A stretch of DNA of 64,000 bases from contig NZ_LJIC01000018.1 of assembly GCF_001295845.1 (NCBI RefSeq), positions 1-64,000 on the forward strand, read 5' to 3'. A program made the position numbers and the translations under genes. Shown here in pieces: positions 9,453 to 18,101 of the stretch. Numbering within the stretch: the first letter of the stretch is position 1; every line of letters starts with the position of its first letter. The notes under the pieces were generated by a model. That model did no database searches. It had not been told where the DNA came from and saw nothing but the letters and a program-made list of their open reading frames with translations. This DNA comes from Rhodopseudomonas sp. AAP120 (GTDB lineage Bacteria; Pseudomonadota; Alphaproteobacteria; Rhizobiales; Xanthobacteraceae).

Positions 9453-10550
9453 ATGCATGACCATTTGCTCAAGGCGGTGAACGAGATCGCAGAGAGGGAA
9501 GTCGGCCTCGTCGCCGGGCCGTCGGCATTCGCCGCGCTGGCCAACGAGCCCGCACGACGCGAGGAGGTCCTCGGTCTTATCGTCGAGGACGTGTTGGCGT
9601 ACGAGGCGAAGGATCCGGCATCTCGCGGCCGCCTCAACGTCATCATGACCAGCCGCCCATCGTTCAAATGCATCATGTTTCATCGGATCGCGCACGCCCT
9701 GTTTCCGCGGTCGCGCGAACTGGCCGAGAAACTGGCGTCGGCCGCATTCCTCGAAACGGGGATCGACATCCATCCGGCCGCCAGCATCGGACCACGATTT
9801 GTGCTCGATCACGGCTGGGGGACCGTGATCGGCGAAACCACGATCATCGGTCAGGATTGTTATCTGCTGGGCTGCGCTATTCTGGGCGCCCGTGGCATCG
9901 CCAACAACGCGTCCGGCAAGCGCCATCCCACTCTCGGCAACCGCGTCGAGGTCGGTGGCCACGCGAGAATTTTGGGCGATGTCACGATCGGGGACGATTG
10001 CTTCATCGCTCCGTATTCAAGCGTAACGCAGGATATTCCAAGTAACTCGAAAGTGGTCATCATCAATCAGCTGCAGATATGTCAGCACAAGCCGGATCAT
10101 CCGCATGTCAGAGCTAAGCCCGCGGATGCGCTCGTAGTTCGCGGCGTCGTCCGCTACGGGAACAATCTTGTGTTGCAGACTCACGGTGCAGCGAAGCCCG
10201 CGCTGTTCGTGGTCACGGAGGATGACGAGCGGCTGATGTCGCTGCCGATCCATCAGATCGGCCGCGATGGCGGCCTCCTCGTGTGGTCCGCCGACGCGCG
10301 CGGTCTTGATGCCGCGCTGCGCCAGGTGCCGCGGGCTCACCTGCTGCTCCAGGATGGTGGCAAACGCGTACTCGTATTGGACGCGCACCGGCTTCAACGT
10401 CCGGAGCCGATGTCAGCCGACACCATCAATGCGCCGTTGTCGCCTGCGGACCAGCACGAGACGGACTGGATGCACGAGAATGCGGTTCGGCCATCGGCGA
10501 TGTGGTGGCAGGGGGAAAAACTGGGAGGCGACAGTCAAAGACTGGAGTAA
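9453..10550 (+). CDS. Serine O-acetyltransferase-like protein with long C-terminal extension
   Basis: Residues about 60-215 match serine acetyltransferase (CysE/EpsC): helical lead-in, then left-handed beta-helix hexapeptides with 'ETGIDIHPAASIGPRFVLDHGWGTVIGET' (split into its usual parts; His-120 in 'LDHG' is the catalytic position) and 'GDDCFIAPYSSVTQDIP'. The reaction would be serine plus acetyl-CoA to O-acetylserine. Normal enzymes end soon after the helix; this one goes on for about 150 residues ('RAKPADALVVRGVVRYG…') without similarity I can name, so the protein (365 aa) is longer than usual. Lies between an exporter and a cysteine-synthase homologue, not in a cysteine assimilation operon. 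Confidence 0.8.
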   Translation: MHDHLLKAVNEIAEREVGLVAGPSAFAALANEPARREEVLGLIVEDVLAYEAKDPASRGRLNVIMTSRPSFKCIMFHRIAHALFPRSRELAEKLASAAFLETGIDIHPAASIGPRFVLDHGWGTVIGETTIIGQDCYLLGCAILGARGIANNASGKRHPTLGNRVEVGGHARILGDVTIGDDCFIAPYSSVTQDIPSNSKVVIINQLQICQHKPDHPHVRAKPADALVVRGVVRYGNNLVLQTHGAAKPALFVVTEDDERLMSLPIHQIGRDGGLLVWSADARGLDAALRQVPRAHLLLQDGGKRVLVLDAHRLQRPEPMSADTINAPLSPADQHETDWMHENAVRPSAMWWQGEKLGGDSQRLE

Positions 10551-10667
10551 GCGGTTCAACCCCGGATCAATGCGCGAGCCTCGACGTGCGAACGCGCAAC
10601 CGAAATGACAGCGTAGCCGCCGTAGGATGCATGCGCTGCAGGAGTGGTAGCTGGAGTGAACGGGACA

Positions 10668-11624
10668 ATGTTGGAATTATCGGCTGCTCACTGCCTTCGC
10701 ACACCCGCCGTCGTCGACAGCATTGCGGGGCTTCTCGGCAATACGCCGACGGTCCGGCTCGATCGGCTGGCAGCGAGTCGTGGTTTGGATGCCGCAGTGT
10801 TCATGAAGCTGGAATATCTAAATCCCGGCGGAAGCCACAAGGCGCGCATTGCTCTCGGCATGGTGATCGATGCCGAGAAGCGGGGATTACTCAAGCGCGG
10901 CAGCGGCCAAACCATCGTCGAGGGCACCGGCGGAAATACCGGCATTGGACTTGCGATCGCGGCGAATCTGCTCGGCTATCGGCTTGTCCTCGCCGTTCCT
11001 GACAACTACAGCAAAGATAAGATCAAGCTCCTCCGAGCCTATGGAGCGGACGTACGGCTCTCCGATTCGCGTCTGGGGCGCGACAGCCATTTCAGGTTGG
11101 CTCGAGAGCTGCTCGACCGTAATCCGGATTGGTTCATGCCGGATCAGCTCGCCAATCCGGTCAACATCCAGGCCCACTACGAATCGACCGGCCGGGAGAT
11201 TGTGGCGGCCTTCAGGAAAACCCCCATCGATGTCTTTGTTGCCGGCGCGGGGTCGGGCGGACATATCACGGGGATTGGCCGCGTCCTGAAGGAGGTTTGG
11301 CCGAACGTCACGATCTGCCTCATTCAGCCCGAGGGGTGCGACTTCCGCGCCAATGTCTTCCGCCCGCATCGCATTCAGGCGACCGCGATCGGGCTCGTTC
11401 CAAAGAACCTCGATCTTGGTATTGTCGACCACTACGTCGGCGTCCTTGATGAGGAAGCTCTCGCAAGTGTTCGCCTGCTGATGCAATACGAAGGGATCGG
11501 GGTTGGACTGTCCAGCGGCGCGAATATTGCGGGTTGTCTCAAGATCGCCGCTACGTCCGGACCCGACACACGAATCTTGTGCATGGCCTACGATCATGTG
11601 TCCGACTACCTCGATGCGATTTGA
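10668..11624 (+). CDS. Cysteine-synthase-family PLP enzyme (beta-replacement)
   Basis: Fold-type II PLP enzyme of 318 aa. Near the N-terminus 'IAGLLGNTPTVRLDRLAA' and 'KLEYLNPGGSHKARIAL' contain the PLP lysine (SHKAR, where CysK usually has SxKDR), followed by 'EGTGGNTGIGLA' for the cofactor phosphate/substrate loop, 'GAGSGGHITGIGRVLKE' and 'GVGLSSGANIAG' with the serine that contacts the pyridine nitrogen. It should take O-acetylserine (from the preceding gene) and replace the acetyl group by a nucleophile; the altered lysine motif and the context suggest a product other than plain cysteine. ATG 10668 is chosen for its upstream GGAG; a GTG at 10644 is possible. Confidence 0.82.
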   Translation: MLELSAAHCLRTPAVVDSIAGLLGNTPTVRLDRLAASRGLDAAVFMKLEYLNPGGSHKARIALGMVIDAEKRGLLKRGSGQTIVEGTGGNTGIGLAIAANLLGYRLVLAVPDNYSKDKIKLLRAYGADVRLSDSRLGRDSHFRLARELLDRNPDWFMPDQLANPVNIQAHYESTGREIVAAFRKTPIDVFVAGAGSGGHITGIGRVLKEVWPNVTICLIQPEGCDFRANVFRPHRIQATAIGLVPKNLDLGIVDHYVGVLDEEALASVRLLMQYEGIGVGLSSGANIAGCLKIAATSGPDTRILCMAYDHVSDYLDAI

Positions 11625-11738
11625 CCGCGGTCGGTCGGATTGATGTGGTTCGACTGATCGGTCGGTTTTGCAACGTTGCAAGAATAGACCGCCTTCATCT
11701 CCGCACAGCGCGTGCCCTTCGTCCGCAGCCGAGGCGCC

Positions 11739-12476
11739 ATGACTATCGTCCCAACGATTAAATTGTTCGAATCCGACGCTTACGTTCGCGAATTGGAGAC
11801 CACCATTGTCGATCAGTCCGAGGACGGGGTATGTCTCGAGACAACGATCTTCTATGCTGAAAGCGGCGGCCAGCCCGGGGATATCGGCGAACTGGTCCTG
11901 AATGACGGCGTGCCGCTGCTCGTCACGAATACGCAGTATATTCCGGGCCGTCTCCGGGTCGCTCATCGCCTCGCGGCGCCGCCCGACCGGTGCTTGATCG
12001 GCGCCAAGGTGCTGGCCCGGATCGATTGGGAGAGGCGATATCGGCTGATGTGTCTCCACACATCCCTGCACTTGCTGTGCAGTCTCGTCGATGCGCCGGT
12101 GACGGGATGCGCGATCTATCCCGAATATGGTCGGCTTGATTTCGATATCGAGGCGACGCTCGATCGTCAGCGTCTGACCGACAGCCTCAACGCGCTCATC
12201 CGAAGAGATCTGCCGGTCGAAATCCAGTACCGGACCGCAGAGGAGATGTCGGCCGAGCCATCGCTGGTGCGGACGGTTCAAGCGCCGCCGCCTCGCACCG
12301 ATAGGCAGCTTCGTTTGGTGAGCATCGGCGACGTCGACCGGCAGCCGTGCGGCGGCACGCATGTGCGATCGACAGGCGAGATCGCGGGCCTCGCGGTGAC
12401 GAGCGTCGAGAAGAAGGGGCGACGCAACAGGCGCGTCAAGATCGGCCTCACGGCTGCCTCCGAGCGATCGACCTAA
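11739..12476 (+). CDS. AlaX-type tRNA-Ala trans-editing protein
   Basis: Free-standing relative of the alanyl-tRNA synthetase editing domain, 245 aa. It has the 'FYAESGGQPGDIG' lead (about 39-50), the zinc/catalytic pair 'HTSLH' (His-107, His-111) and 'CGGTH' (Cys-204, His-208). Such proteins remove wrongly attached amino acids (serine, sometimes glycine or analogues) from tRNA-Ala. It follows the PLP synthase by 114 bp on the same strand. In this setting it may protect translation from the small amino acid made by the cluster; that is inference. The C-terminal tail after 'VEKKGRRNRRVKIGL' is normal for AlaX. Confidence 0.88.
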   Translation: MTIVPTIKLFESDAYVRELETTIVDQSEDGVCLETTIFYAESGGQPGDIGELVLNDGVPLLVTNTQYIPGRLRVAHRLAAPPDRCLIGAKVLARIDWERRYRLMCLHTSLHLLCSLVDAPVTGCAIYPEYGRLDFDIEATLDRQRLTDSLNALIRRDLPVEIQYRTAEEMSAEPSLVRTVQAPPPRTDRQLRLVSIGDVDRQPCGGTHVRSTGEIAGLAVTSVEKKGRRNRRVKIGLTAASERST

Positions 12477-12586
12477 GTCTTTCGAGCGGCGCGAGCATGT
12501 TCATGGCCGGGCTTGTCTGACGACCCACGCCTGTTGCGCCGAGCCGGCTGCACAGACGTGGATGCACGGCACGAGGATCTCGAGCC

Positions 12587-12611
12587 CCGGTTCTGATGAG
12601 ATCAGAACCGG
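12587..12611. terminator. Perfect hairpin between convergent genes
   Basis: An 11-bp perfect inverted repeat (CCGGTTCTGAT / ATCAGAACCGG) with a 3-nt loop lies between the ends of the AlaX gene and the convergent DUF2339 gene. There is no long T-run, but the position and strength suggest a two-way terminator. Confidence 0.6.
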
Positions 12612-12632
12612 AAAGCTCTCGTCGTCGATCGA

Positions 12633-15356
12633 TCATTTCGGCGGCGAGTCCCCCGACGGTGCAGCCTGAGGGGGCGCGACCGCAGCACCCGGCGTTCTGA
12701 ACAGAATGCGCTGATACAGCCAGCCGATCGCCACCAGCACCAGGCCGAGCCCCATGAACGACAGCGCGCGGAACACGCCGGTCAGCGTCGACATGTCGAT
12801 CAGGAAGGCTTTGCAGATCGTCAGGCCGATCACCACCGCCGAGGCGAGGCGGGCGCGTTGCGAGTCGAACACGAGGCCGGCGCCGAGCAGCAGTACGCCG
12901 CAGCCGAGCCAGGCCAGCGAGTAGGTGTATTGCTCGGCATCGCTGGTGTCGCCGATCGACAGCACCGGGCCTTGATACAGCCGCCGGATTTCCAGCGAGA
13001 CGTAAGCGAGGCCCATCAGCAGCGCGAGGGCGGCGAAGCTGTTGGCGTAGGAGGGGCGGCGCAGGCCCGCGACCGCGTAGGACAGCAGCAGCGCCAGCAG
13101 CGCCGGGGCGGCGTAAGCGAGCAGCAGCTGATTGAGGACGACGCCGCCGATATAGGCCGACCAGAACAGCGGGTTTTCCAGCAGCAGCAATCCGCCGAGG
13201 CTGGCCAGCGCGGCGAACACCGCGAGTAACACCGCGGCGACGTTGTGGACGATGCTGCCGCTGCGGCGGCGCAGCCGCTCCAGCCCGATCGCCATCGCCA
13301 GCGACACGCAGACCTGCAGTGCGACCTCGGTGAGTCCGGCGTTGTCGCTGTACACGTCACCGCCGTTCACCGCGTGGCGGATCTCCAGGAACGCCAGCAG
13401 CACGGTGAACAGGATCGCGGCGGATTCGATCATGCGGAGCGGCACGTCGTCGCCGCGCCGGCGCAGCCAGATGCTGCCCAGCCAGAACGACGCCGCCGGC
13501 ACGCCATATCCCCACAGCAGCCAGTTGAAGATCGGCGTGGTGCCGACCGCATCGCCGACGATGCGCGGCTCCCAGCCGATCCGCGCGACCACGATGGCGG
13601 CGAGGATCGCGGCGAGCCAGCGCAGGAACGGGATCGGCCGCTGCAGCGAGATCCACGCGGTGGCGGCGCTCATCAGCGCCAGCGCGATGGTCAGCCAGCC
13701 CTTTTCCAGCGCGAAGGTCAGCGCCAGCGCCAGCGCGCCGAGCGTGCCAGTGGCGTACAGCGCGGTCGAGATCGCAAGGCCCGGCCGCTGCGCGCGCTTG
13801 CTCAGCGCTTCGGTCGCGGCACCGAACGCGGCGGCCAGCAGCACCGCCGCGATCGCGAACGGGATCGAGCGATCGAGATGGGCGATCCGTGCATACAGCG
13901 CGATCAGCAACGCCAGCGGCGCGAACACGCCCGCGGCGGCCCACACCACCGGCACCGCGGCGTTGGCGCCGCGGCCCTGCGCCAGCAGGCCGGCGCCGCC
14001 GAAGCCGAGCGCGAACAGCGCTGCCACGATCAGATGCGTCGTCACCGCGCCGGCGCGTGGATCGGCGTCGATGCCGGGCAGCGGCGCGCCCTGCAGCACC
14101 AGCAGTTCGGGCGTCGTTTGCACCACCCACAGCAGGAACACCAGCGCAGCCAGCACCGCGGCGGCGGCGACGGCCGCAGTCGCGGACGCCGCGCGCCAGG
14201 CGACGCCGAGCGTCGCCGCGACCAGCAGCGCGAACACGATCATCGCCGCGTCGCTATGGCCGCAATCGACCACGATCAGCGCGGCCGCGAGCAGGAAGGT
14301 CGCCAGCGAGCTGGACGAGACCGGCTCGATCCGGCCGTCGTCCTGCGACGGTCCGAACAGGAAGCCGCCGACCACCAGCAGCGCGGCGAGCGCGAAACTG
14401 ACCACGACGTGGAAGGCCGGCGGCGCCAGCGACTGCGCCACGATGTCGAGCCCCGGCAGCGTCCACATGAAAGCCAGCGCGATCGTCGTCAGCGCCAGCC
14501 AGCGCCACAGCCGGATGCGCGCGAGGCCGAACGACGCCGCGGTGATCACGGCGAGATAGATGTACAGCGCCCAGTAGTCCGGCTTGTCCGACGACACCAG
14601 GATCGGCGTGACGAAGCCGGCGACGACGCCGAGCCCGGCCAGCGCCGGGCCGTGCAGCAGCGCGGCGGCGAGGGTGCCGAGCGCTACCAGGCCGAGCAGG
14701 ATGAAGGCGCTGGCGGGCGCGAGGAAATCATACAGCGCGTAGGCGGCGTACACGGTGGCGAACGCCACCGCGGTGCCGGCCGCGGTGAGGATCGCCGGAA
14801 TGTTGGCGATCGGCAGCGCGCGGATATTGGTGATGTCCTCCTTGCGCCGCGTCCATTCGCCGGCGCCGAGCAGCGCCAGCGCGAACAGGCCGCCGAGCAG
14901 CACGCGCACGCCGGGGCCGAGCAGGCCCTGCTCGATCGAGTAGCGCACCATGAAGAAGCCGCCGAGTGCCAGCGTCAGTCCGCCGACCCACACCACCCAG
15001 CGGGTGCCGATGCGTTCTTCGAAGCCGGGCTTGGCCACCGGCGCGCTCGCCGCCTCGGGCGGCGCGGCCGCAGGGGCCGGTTGTTCGGTCGTGGCGAGTG
15101 GTGGTTCGGCCGGCTCCGCCGCAGTCGTGGTGACGTCCTCGGGCTGAAGCTCCGGCGCGAGCGGGGCGTCACTGACGATGGGCGCCGGAGGCGCAGCCGC
15201 CGCAGCCGCCGCAGTGGCGACGCTCGGCTTCGCGGTCAGCGGCTGGCCGGCCTGCAGCGCGTCGAGCCGCGTCTGCAACTCCAGGGAGCGGCGGTTCGCC
15301 TTGCGTGCCAGCGCCAGGGCGACGATGGCGATGATGATCGACAGCAGTTCGAGCAT
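12633..15356 (-). CDS. DUF2339 large integral membrane protein, 907 aa
   Basis: Begins with a membrane helix ('LELLSIIIAIVALALA'), then a short coiled segment with 'ANRRSLELQTRLDALQ' and an Ala/Pro-rich linker to about residue 115. After 'FEERIGTRWVVWVGGLTLALGGFFMVRYSIEQGLLGPG', the signature of DUF2339, there are more than twenty hydrophobic helices to the C-terminus. Function of the family is not known; it is widespread in proteobacteria and often annotated simply as a membrane protein. Alone on the minus strand, with nadQ starting upstream of it (53 bp between them), so the two might share a transcript. Confidence 0.85.
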   Translation of the reverse strand: MLELLSIIIAIVALALARKANRRSLELQTRLDALQAGQPLTAKPSVATAAAAAAAPPAPIVSDAPLAPELQPEDVTTTAAEPAEPPLATTEQPAPAAAPPEAASAPVAKPGFEERIGTRWVVWVGGLTLALGGFFMVRYSIEQGLLGPGVRVLLGGLFALALLGAGEWTRRKEDITNIRALPIANIPAILTAAGTAVAFATVYAAYALYDFLAPASAFILLGLVALGTLAAALLHGPALAGLGVVAGFVTPILVSSDKPDYWALYIYLAVITAASFGLARIRLWRWLALTTIALAFMWTLPGLDIVAQSLAPPAFHVVVSFALAALLVVGGFLFGPSQDDGRIEPVSSSSLATFLLAAALIVVDCGHSDAAMIVFALLVAATLGVAWRAASATAAVAAAAVLAALVFLLWVVQTTPELLVLQGAPLPGIDADPRAGAVTTHLIVAALFALGFGGAGLLAQGRGANAAVPVVWAAAGVFAPLALLIALYARIAHLDRSIPFAIAAVLLAAAFGAATEALSKRAQRPGLAISTALYATGTLGALALALTFALEKGWLTIALALMSAATAWISLQRPIPFLRWLAAILAAIVVARIGWEPRIVGDAVGTTPIFNWLLWGYGVPAASFWLGSIWLRRRGDDVPLRMIESAAILFTVLLAFLEIRHAVNGGDVYSDNAGLTEVALQVCVSLAMAIGLERLRRRSGSIVHNVAAVLLAVFAALASLGGLLLLENPLFWSAYIGGVVLNQLLLAYAAPALLALLLSYAVAGLRRPSYANSFAALALLMGLAYVSLEIRRLYQGPVLSIGDTSDAEQYTYSLAWLGCGVLLLGAGLVFDSQRARLASAVVIGLTICKAFLIDMSTLTGVFRALSFMGLGLVLVAIGWLYQRILFRTPGAAVAPPQAAPSGDSPPK

Positions 15357-15409
15357 TGTGTCTCCAGGCGCGGCGCCCGGATTCGGGGCTTGTCGCGGAT
15401 GTTAAGGGA

Positions 15410-16414
15410 TCAGCGCCGGCCGCGCACGCGCAGCCCGGGGGCGGGGCGCTCCTGCAGCACTTCGCGGCGGAAACGAAACAGCGCGGCGGGACGTCCGCCT
15501 GTTCGTGTCGACATCTCGCCGGTTGGTTCGACCAGCGCGCCGGCCTCGACCAGCCGGCGGAAGTTCTGCTTGTGCAGATGCCGGCCCGAGATCGCCTCGA
15601 CGGTGTGCTGCAATTCCGTCAGCGTGAATTCCGGCGGCATCAATTCGAACACCACCGGGCGATATTTCAGCTTGGCGCGCAACCGTGCGATCGCGGTGGC
15701 GAGGATGCGGCGGTGATCGAACCGCATCGCCGCGCCGAGCGGCGGCAGCTTGGCGCGGGCCAGTGCGGCGGGCCGGCCGTCGCGCCGCGCCTCTTCGATC
15801 AGGCCGGCTTCGTAGAGCAACTCGTAGCGGTCGAGCACGCGTTCTTCGTCCCACTGCGCGCCGTCGATGCCGAAATACAGTCGCACGCGATCCCTGCGCG
15901 CCAGCGCCCGCGCCGTGTCCGGCTGCTCGGCCTGATTGGCCCAGGTCGCCAGTTCGGGAATGATGCTGCGCTCGATGATCTCGGGGCGGCTTTCGCGCCA
16001 GTCTTCCCAGGGGAAGAACCGGTACCACGGCTCGAAGGTCGCGCCGTCGGCGCGCGCCGCGTTGTCGGCCGCGCGGGTCAGCGCCAGATAGCCGATCGAG
16101 GCGACGTGAACGTCGGTGTCGCCGATCCGGGCGTGACGGCCGCGATCGCCGAAGGTGTAGAGCTGCTCGACATAGCCGAGCCGCAGGCCGGTCTGCTCCT
16201 CCACCCAGGCGCGCAGGCCGATCTCCAGCGTGCGATGCGAGATCGCGTCGAACGGCCCATAGGGCAGGCCGATGCCGGCATTGCCGCCGGAGGCGGTCAG
16301 GATCAGCGGCTCGTTGTTCTCGAGCGCGACGATCGCGGCGGTGAGGCCGATCTCGATCGGGATCGGCGGGCCATCACCTGCAAGCTTGTCGCTGCTCGAA
16401 AGCTTGTCGCTCAT
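15410..16414 (-). CDS. nadQ: NAD biosynthesis regulator NadQ (COG4111, Nudix-like + winged helix)
   Basis: The first 150 residues form a Nudix-like domain ('IEIGLTAAIVALENNEPLIL', 'GLRAWVEEQTGLRLGYVEQLYTFGD'); the Nudix box is eroded (R-A in place of R-E in 'RAWVEEQTGL'), so hydrolase activity is unlikely. The C-terminal part (about 220-330) is a winged helix like that of NrtR ('MPPEFTLTELQHTVEAISGRHLHKQNFRRLVEAGALVEPTGE'; shown only as landmarks). This layout is the alphaproteobacterial 'NAD regulator' family. A likely target, the palindrome before nadA, lies 11.7 kb away. The phosphatase gene is 13 bp upstream on the same strand. Confidence 0.85.
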   Translation of the reverse strand: MSDKLSSSDKLAGDGPPIPIEIGLTAAIVALENNEPLILTASGGNAGIGLPYGPFDAISHRTLEIGLRAWVEEQTGLRLGYVEQLYTFGDRGRHARIGDTDVHVASIGYLALTRAADNAARADGATFEPWYRFFPWEDWRESRPEIIERSIIPELATWANQAEQPDTARALARRDRVRLYFGIDGAQWDEERVLDRYELLYEAGLIEEARRDGRPAALARAKLPPLGAAMRFDHRRILATAIARLRAKLKYRPVVFELMPPEFTLTELQHTVEAISGRHLHKQNFRRLVEAGALVEPTGEMSTRTGGRPAALFRFRREVLQERPAPGLRVRGRR

Positions 16415-16427
16415 ACGGTCGCGGTCG

Positions 16428-16934
16428 TCATTCGAGATCGACGCGGAACGGCTGCCCCTCGACGCCGAGATCGCCCGGCCCGATCGCCTCCAGCGCCCGC
16501 AGCATCCGCCCGTCGCGGCCGAGCGCGCGGTCGGCCAGCGTCACGATCAGCCGGTTGGGGTAGGCGCTCGGCGAGGCGTCGCGGATCTGCCGCGCGATCG
16601 TCAGTTCGTCGCGATGCGGATTGAGCGCGCAGGCGGCCGCGAACGCGCTCGCGGTCGAGCGGCTGATGCCCGCATAGCAATGCACCACCAGCGGCGCCGC
16701 GCGGTCCCAGCCGCGAACGAAGTCGAGCAGATCGGCGACATGGGTTTCGTTCGGCGCGACGAAGCCGTCCATGTGCTCGGTGATATCATCCATCGAGATG
16801 CGGAGGTGATTGACCTCGAGCACCGAAGCGGGGCGCTGCACCTGGTCGACATTGGCCATCACCGACAGAATATGGCTGGCGCCGGTCGCCGCGACGGTCG
16901 GGTGCAGGGCTGCGAGCGAGCAGACGTGAATCAT
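16428..16934 (-). CDS. Tyrosine/dual-specificity phosphatase-like protein
   Basis: A 168-residue protein with the cysteine phosphatase loop 'HCYAGISRS' (Cys-86, Arg-92; the CX5R motif) and an upstream aspartate-rich loop 'ISMDDITEH' that could supply the general acid. Compact size and the 'SVMANVDQVQRP' beta-strand region match the small DSP-like phosphatases common in Rhizobiales. Substrate unknown. It precedes nadQ by 13 bp and is probably cotranscribed with it; the pairing with an NAD regulator may be only positional. Confidence 0.8.
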   Translation of the reverse strand: MIHVCSLAALHPTVAATGASHILSVMANVDQVQRPASVLEVNHLRISMDDITEHMDGFVAPNETHVADLLDFVRGWDRAAPLVVHCYAGISRSTASAFAAACALNPHRDELTIARQIRDASPSAYPNRLIVTLADRALGRDGRMLRALEAIGPGDLGVEGQPFRVDLE

Positions 16935-17063
16935 GGAGCCTTTCCGGTGTTACGGACGATCTTAATCCTGCGCCGGGGGCGGTGAAAGCGCGATGACGCG
17001 AGCGATTGCCAACTGGGGACGGCTGCGGAGGTGGCAGATGCCAACGCATCGCAGCAAGGAGCG

Positions 17064-17699
17064 CTAGCCGGCCGCTGCCCCAAGTTTGCCGCATAGTGTT
17101 TCGAAGCGGGCCAGGAAGCGCTTTTCAGCCTTTCCGGCCGACCACGGCGTCAGATAATCGTCCTGCACGCCTGCCGGCAGCCCCGGATCGTTGCCGAACA
17201 GCCGCTTCGCCTCGGCTTTTGTGAAGCCGGCCAAGCAGGTTGCCTCGAGGTAAGCGGCGCCGCGGTCGGCCGCCTTGATTTGCCGCTCGATCGCTGGGTC
17301 GAGTTCCGCCGGCAATCCGAAGCGGATGTGAATCGCTCCCAACAACCGCTTCTCCACGCTCTTGTAAGACGCGCCAATCACCGCCTTGAACGGCGAGATC
17401 ATGTCGCCGATCACGTATTCGGGCGCGTCGTGTAGTAGCGCGGCGAGGCGCAACTTATCGTCGATCCGCGGGCTTTTCTCGCGCATCACCGCTTCGACCA
17501 GCAACGTATGTTGCGCCACCGAAAAGATGTGCGTGCCGCTGGTCTGGCCGTTCCACCGCGCCACCCGCGCGAGGCCGTGGGCGATATCGGCGATTTCGAT
17601 ATCGAGCGGCGATGGATCGAGCAGGTCGAGACGGCGACCCGACAACATGCGTTGCCAGACGCGGTCGGCAGATTGTGGGGACGGGGCAGCTTTGCTCAT
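17064..17699 (-). CDS. HD-domain hydrolase (YfbR-like)
   Basis: A 211-residue HD-superfamily phosphohydrolase. Metal-binding residues are visible in 'SGTHIFSVAQHTLLV' and the HD pair in 'ALLHDAPEYVIGDMISPFK', followed by the later Asp in 'IKAADRGAAYLEA'. The arrangement resembles YfbR/YedJ-type 5'-deoxynucleotidases, which release phosphate from deoxynucleoside monophosphates, but the substrate cannot be read from sequence. Single gene on the minus strand; 129 bp to the phosphatase gene downstream. Confidence 0.82.
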   Translation of the reverse strand: MSKAAPSPQSADRVWQRMLSGRRLDLLDPSPLDIEIADIAHGLARVARWNGQTSGTHIFSVAQHTLLVEAVMREKSPRIDDKLRLAALLHDAPEYVIGDMISPFKAVIGASYKSVEKRLLGAIHIRFGLPAELDPAIERQIKAADRGAAYLEATCLAGFTKAEAKRLFGNDPGLPAGVQDDYLTPWSAGKAEKRFLARFETLCGKLGAAAG

Positions 17700-17927
17700 G
17701 CGGCATCGTCAGTAGTGCGATTCGCCGGCCATATCGACGACAATCCGCGGTTGCAGTTCCGTGCGAAACACATCGCCTGCCCGATCTCGGCCACCATGCC
17801 GCCGAAGTTCTGCACGGTCTGCCTGAGACATTGAGCGATCCGCCAAAATTAAATAAGAAAGAGTAAATTAAATCGAGAGATTCGCCGCTCGTTTGAGTTA
17901 ATCTGTGTTCTGGGGGAGTTGAATTAA

Positions 17928-18101
17928 ATGGCCGGACAGTCTGCCCGCCCCGAAGTGAAGCGATCGGCGTCCGACGGCGCGCGTGATGCCCATGCGCCGG
18001 AGCCGACGCTCGAATCGCTCCAGCAGGAAAACGAGTCGCTGAAGAAGCTGGTGGTGACGCTGTCCGAGATAGTGTTGCGGCGCACCGTCGATCAGCGCTG
18101 A
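17928..18101 (+). CDS. Small conserved coiled-coil protein, 57 aa
   Basis: Too short for usual ORF cut-offs but well supported: a strong Shine-Dalgarno (GGGGGAG) sits about 10 bp before the ATG, and an AT-rich promoter-like stretch (17840-17900) precedes it in an otherwise GC-rich neighbourhood. The first 27 residues are polar and probably unstructured; the rest ('LESLQQENESLKKLVVTLSEI') is a leucine-zipper-like amphipathic helix. Similar small zipper proteins occur in Bradyrhizobium-type genomes; role unknown. Its last 10 bp overlap the convergent tag gene. Confidence 0.65.
   Translation: MAGQSARPEVKRSASDGARDAHAPEPTLESLQQENESLKKLVVTLSEIVLRRTVDQR

Noticed and set aside
13245-15716. 823-aa open frame on the plus strand opposite the DUF2339 gene
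   Set aside because: Composition is Arg/Gln/Gly-rich with no domain; it mirrors the third-position GC bias of the real minus-strand gene.
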